From positions 111,141 through 175,140 of the forward strand of contig DDYB01000011.1 in NCBI GenBank assembly GCA_002347265.1: a DNA stretch of 64,000 bases, read 5' to 3'. Shown in pieces: positions 62,583 through 64,000 of this stretch. Position 1 is the stretch's first letter; every line of letters begins with the position of its first letter. The notes under the pieces were generated by a model that was not told where the DNA came from, made no database searches, and saw nothing but the letters and a program-made list of their open reading frames with translations. Source of the DNA: Desulfobacteraceae bacterium UBA2245 (lineage in GTDB: Bacteria > Desulfobacterota > Desulfobacteria > Desulfobacterales > UBA2245). The position numbers and the translations under genes are program-made.

Positions 62583-63356
62583 ATGAAAAACTTTATTATC
62601 TTACTCTCGTGTTTGATGCTCGTCGGCTGCGCAGTGACGCCGCCTGAGCAGAAAATGGAAGCGGAACCGTATATCGCGAAATTTGATTATACCCCGGATA
62701 CTCAAGCCGCCCCCGACTCCTCAGGGGTGGCCTTTACGGTCTCAAACGGCAGTTATAAGACCAACAGCAAAGATATGCTCTGGTTCACTTATCCGCAATT
62801 TGCCGATCTGGAAAAGGGCATAAAGAGCGATCTTGGCGATATCCTTATTGCCAAGGGATTCAGCGTCCGCGGACCTTTTGGTTCCTACGACCTGATACCG
62901 TATTCCGATAAGAAAAACATTGATATGCTTGTAGTCCCTCAGGTAGAGCTCCACATCAAAATAAAGGACCAGAAATCGGAAGTAGAGAATATCTGGGCGG
63001 CGCCTCCTGTCGATATTCTGACCGGCAATGTCGAAGTGAGCGGAAAGGTGACGGTTGAGTTAAGGGAGATCTCCACCTTGGTGCTGATGTGGGCCAAAAG
63101 CGTTCCATTTGAGGAATTTAAATTTTCTTACAGGGCCCGCAATTGTCCATTTTACAACCAAAAGCACCGCATCGTTTTTGATCTCAAGCCAATTATCATG
63201 ACCGACGTGGCTAAAGGCGTGGAATCTCAATATCCTGAGATTATGGCCGCTATCGCGAGCCTCATCGATGCCGAAGAGATGAATATTATCAAGAAGCAAT
63301 GTCAGGAAGCCAGAAAGGATAAAATGTCCAACCAGGGAATGCAGCCTGCAAAATGA
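62583..63356 (+). CDS. Putative lipoprotein, 257 aa
   Basis: N-terminal KNFIILLSCLMLVGCAV is a lipoprotein signal with lipobox LVGC (cysteine 16), so the product is probably anchored in the outer or inner membrane. The mature part has LEKGIKSDLGDILIAKGFSVRG and NIDMLVVPQVELHIKI, a beta-rich pattern that loosely recalls HpaA-type lipoproteins, but I do not claim that family. AGGA precedes the ATG. It is alone between two copies of the 199-bp repeat and may have been inserted with them. Confidence 0.8.
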   Translation: MKNFIILLSCLMLVGCAVTPPEQKMEAEPYIAKFDYTPDTQAAPDSSGVAFTVSNGSYKTNSKDMLWFTYPQFADLEKGIKSDLGDILIAKGFSVRGPFGSYDLIPYSDKKNIDMLVVPQVELHIKIKDQKSEVENIWAAPPVDILTGNVEVSGKVTVELREISTLVLMWAKSVPFEEFKFSYRARNCPFYNQKHRIVFDLKPIIMTDVAKGVESQYPEIMAAIASLIDAEEMNIIKKQCQEARKDKMSNQGMQPAK

Positions 63357-63406
63357 CCCTCGCAAATGCGGGGGAAAATAGGGACATCCCAATTATTGCC
63401 CTTTGC

Positions 63407-63605
63407 CGTTTGAATTCCCTGCCCTGCTGCCGTTCAATTCTTTCGATGAAAGGTTCCCGGCGATGTGCTCCCGGAATTTGCCATGCGATTTCATGAAGTT
63501 GGGATTGCTGCTTAACCTCCGTGAATGCGTACAAATTTTACTTCACTAAGACCATGTTTTATGTTAGCGAAATGAATTGATTGCAATCCAGGTACGATGA
63601 AGTCA
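63407..63605 (+). repeat. 199-bp direct repeat, right copy
   Basis: Partner of 62296-62494, offset by 1,111 bases. It begins 50 bases after the lipoprotein stop and is followed after 77 bases by the 143-bp element. The intervening bases 63357-63406 carry a GGGAAAATAGGGACATCCC-type sequence but no gene. Confidence 0.9.
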
Positions 63606-63682
63606 TCAAATGCTCCAATATGATTTCTGATCAAAACGGTCGTTGCTTCTGCATCAAAGAAACTTTCAAAGTAATGCTTTAT

Positions 63683-63825
63683 CAGGGTGTTGAAAAACAA
63701 GAATCAGGCCGTCAGGCAAGGCGCGCGGCGATGCGACAAGCGCGGCATATTCAAGCATATGTGAGCATTGGCGAGCGTCGCGCAACGCTGAATGGCGGCC
63801 TCAGGCGCAGTTTTTCAATAGCCTG
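63683..63825 (+). mobile_element. 143-bp MITE-like element, copy B
   Basis: Ends CAGGGTGTTGAAAAAC and GTTTTTCAATAGCCTG are inverted repeats with two mismatches. It equals copy A (12418-12560) in reverse orientation except for ten bases. Its right end runs into the reading frame of the truncated gene at 63815, supplying its stop codon. Not coding on its own. Confidence 0.72.
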
Positions 63826-64000
63826 TTAATGCATTGACCCCTTCATTCCAGGCCGCTATCATGCGTTCACCGATTGCGCGAAACTCCGGGTGGTCGGCAA
63901 TATAGCCGGGAATCAGCGCCCGGGTCTCGGTCACGGCCTGGGCCAGCCGGTCGATGATGCCGGCGGCCGTTGCCGGCGGCAGTGAAAGATGGGCCGAGGC
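63815..64000 (-). CDS. Partial gene entering from the right edge; 3' end supplied by the repeat
   Basis: Open on the minus strand from the window edge to the stop codon TGA at 63815-63817; 61 codons are visible. The residues include LSLPPATAAGIIDRLAQAVT, IPGYIADHPEFRAIGERM and AAWNEGVNAL, a helical C-terminal segment. The last codons (ACA GGC TAT TGA) belong to the end of copy B of the 143-bp element, so the original C-terminus may have been altered by insertion. Family not recognised. Confidence 0.65.
   Translation of the reverse strand, partial: ASAHLSLPPATAAGIIDRLAQAVTETRALIPGYIADHPEFRAIGERMIAAWNEGVNALTGY

Noticed and set aside
1..64000. CRISPR array or phage module
   Set aside because: No regularly spaced short repeats and no cas, integrase or capsid genes were seen; repeats found are few and of other types.

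Overview
The window reads as a chromosome segment of a Gram-negative anaerobe, most likely a sulfate-reducing or related Desulfobacterota (deltaproteobacterium). The inference rests on the gene set: a four-gene 2-oxoacid:ferredoxin oxidoreductase cluster, a flavodiiron protein, an RseC-family protein beside a DRTGG-domain protein, paired YeeE/YedE sulfur transporters, LptD, and the KdnA/KdnB pair for 8-amino-Kdo lipopolysaccharide. No rRNA, tRNA, CRISPR array or phage module was recognised.

Layout. 1-3 kb: 3' part of recJ, then a small unknown gene coupled to an RNase Z-like hydrolase. 3-10.6 kb (minus): guaB, dnaE, a mannose-1-phosphate guanylyltransferase with a degenerate isomerase half, and a DegT aminotransferase. 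10.8-11.4 kb (plus): a YciO/YrdC-family protein. 11.5-20 kb (minus): a long run of P-loop ATPase, ferredoxin, korA/B/C, hisC, cmk, rpsA and sppA. 20-29 kb (mostly plus): a NamZ-like (DUF1343) protein, plsB, a fused MurU-AmgK-like enzyme, dapB and a peptide-binding protein, which together suggest cell-wall recycling and envelope synthesis. 30-31 kb (plus): an OFA-type MFS transporter behind a long AT-rich leader. 31-42.6 kb (minus): kdnB, kdnA, a transpeptidase, metG, ricT, holB, an HU-like protein, a NusG-like antiterminator and lptD. 43-55 kb: a PanP-like decarboxylase, a ZIP transporter, tag, a lysine-2,3-aminomutase-like radical SAM enzyme, rseC, a DRTGG protein, a methylthioadenosine deaminase/phosphorylase pair facing an omega-amidase, and a YedE-YedE-fprA operon.

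55-64 kb looks accessory. It holds an 898-residue exported repeat protein with a TPR/PDZ lipoprotein, a HAD phosphatase, a translationally coupled XRE/M78-protease and PIN-nuclease pair, and a lipoprotein gene bracketed by a 199-bp direct repeat. A 143-bp inverted-repeat-ended element (two full copies about 93% identical, plus one fragment) is scattered over the window, and its rightmost copy supplies the stop codon of a gene that runs off the right edge.

The main functional themes are envelope construction (PlsB, LptD, KdnAB, mannose nucleotide, muropeptide sugar salvage), anaerobic 2-oxoacid oxidation, and methylthioadenosine salvage. All functional names come from reading motifs and family resemblance; no database search was run.
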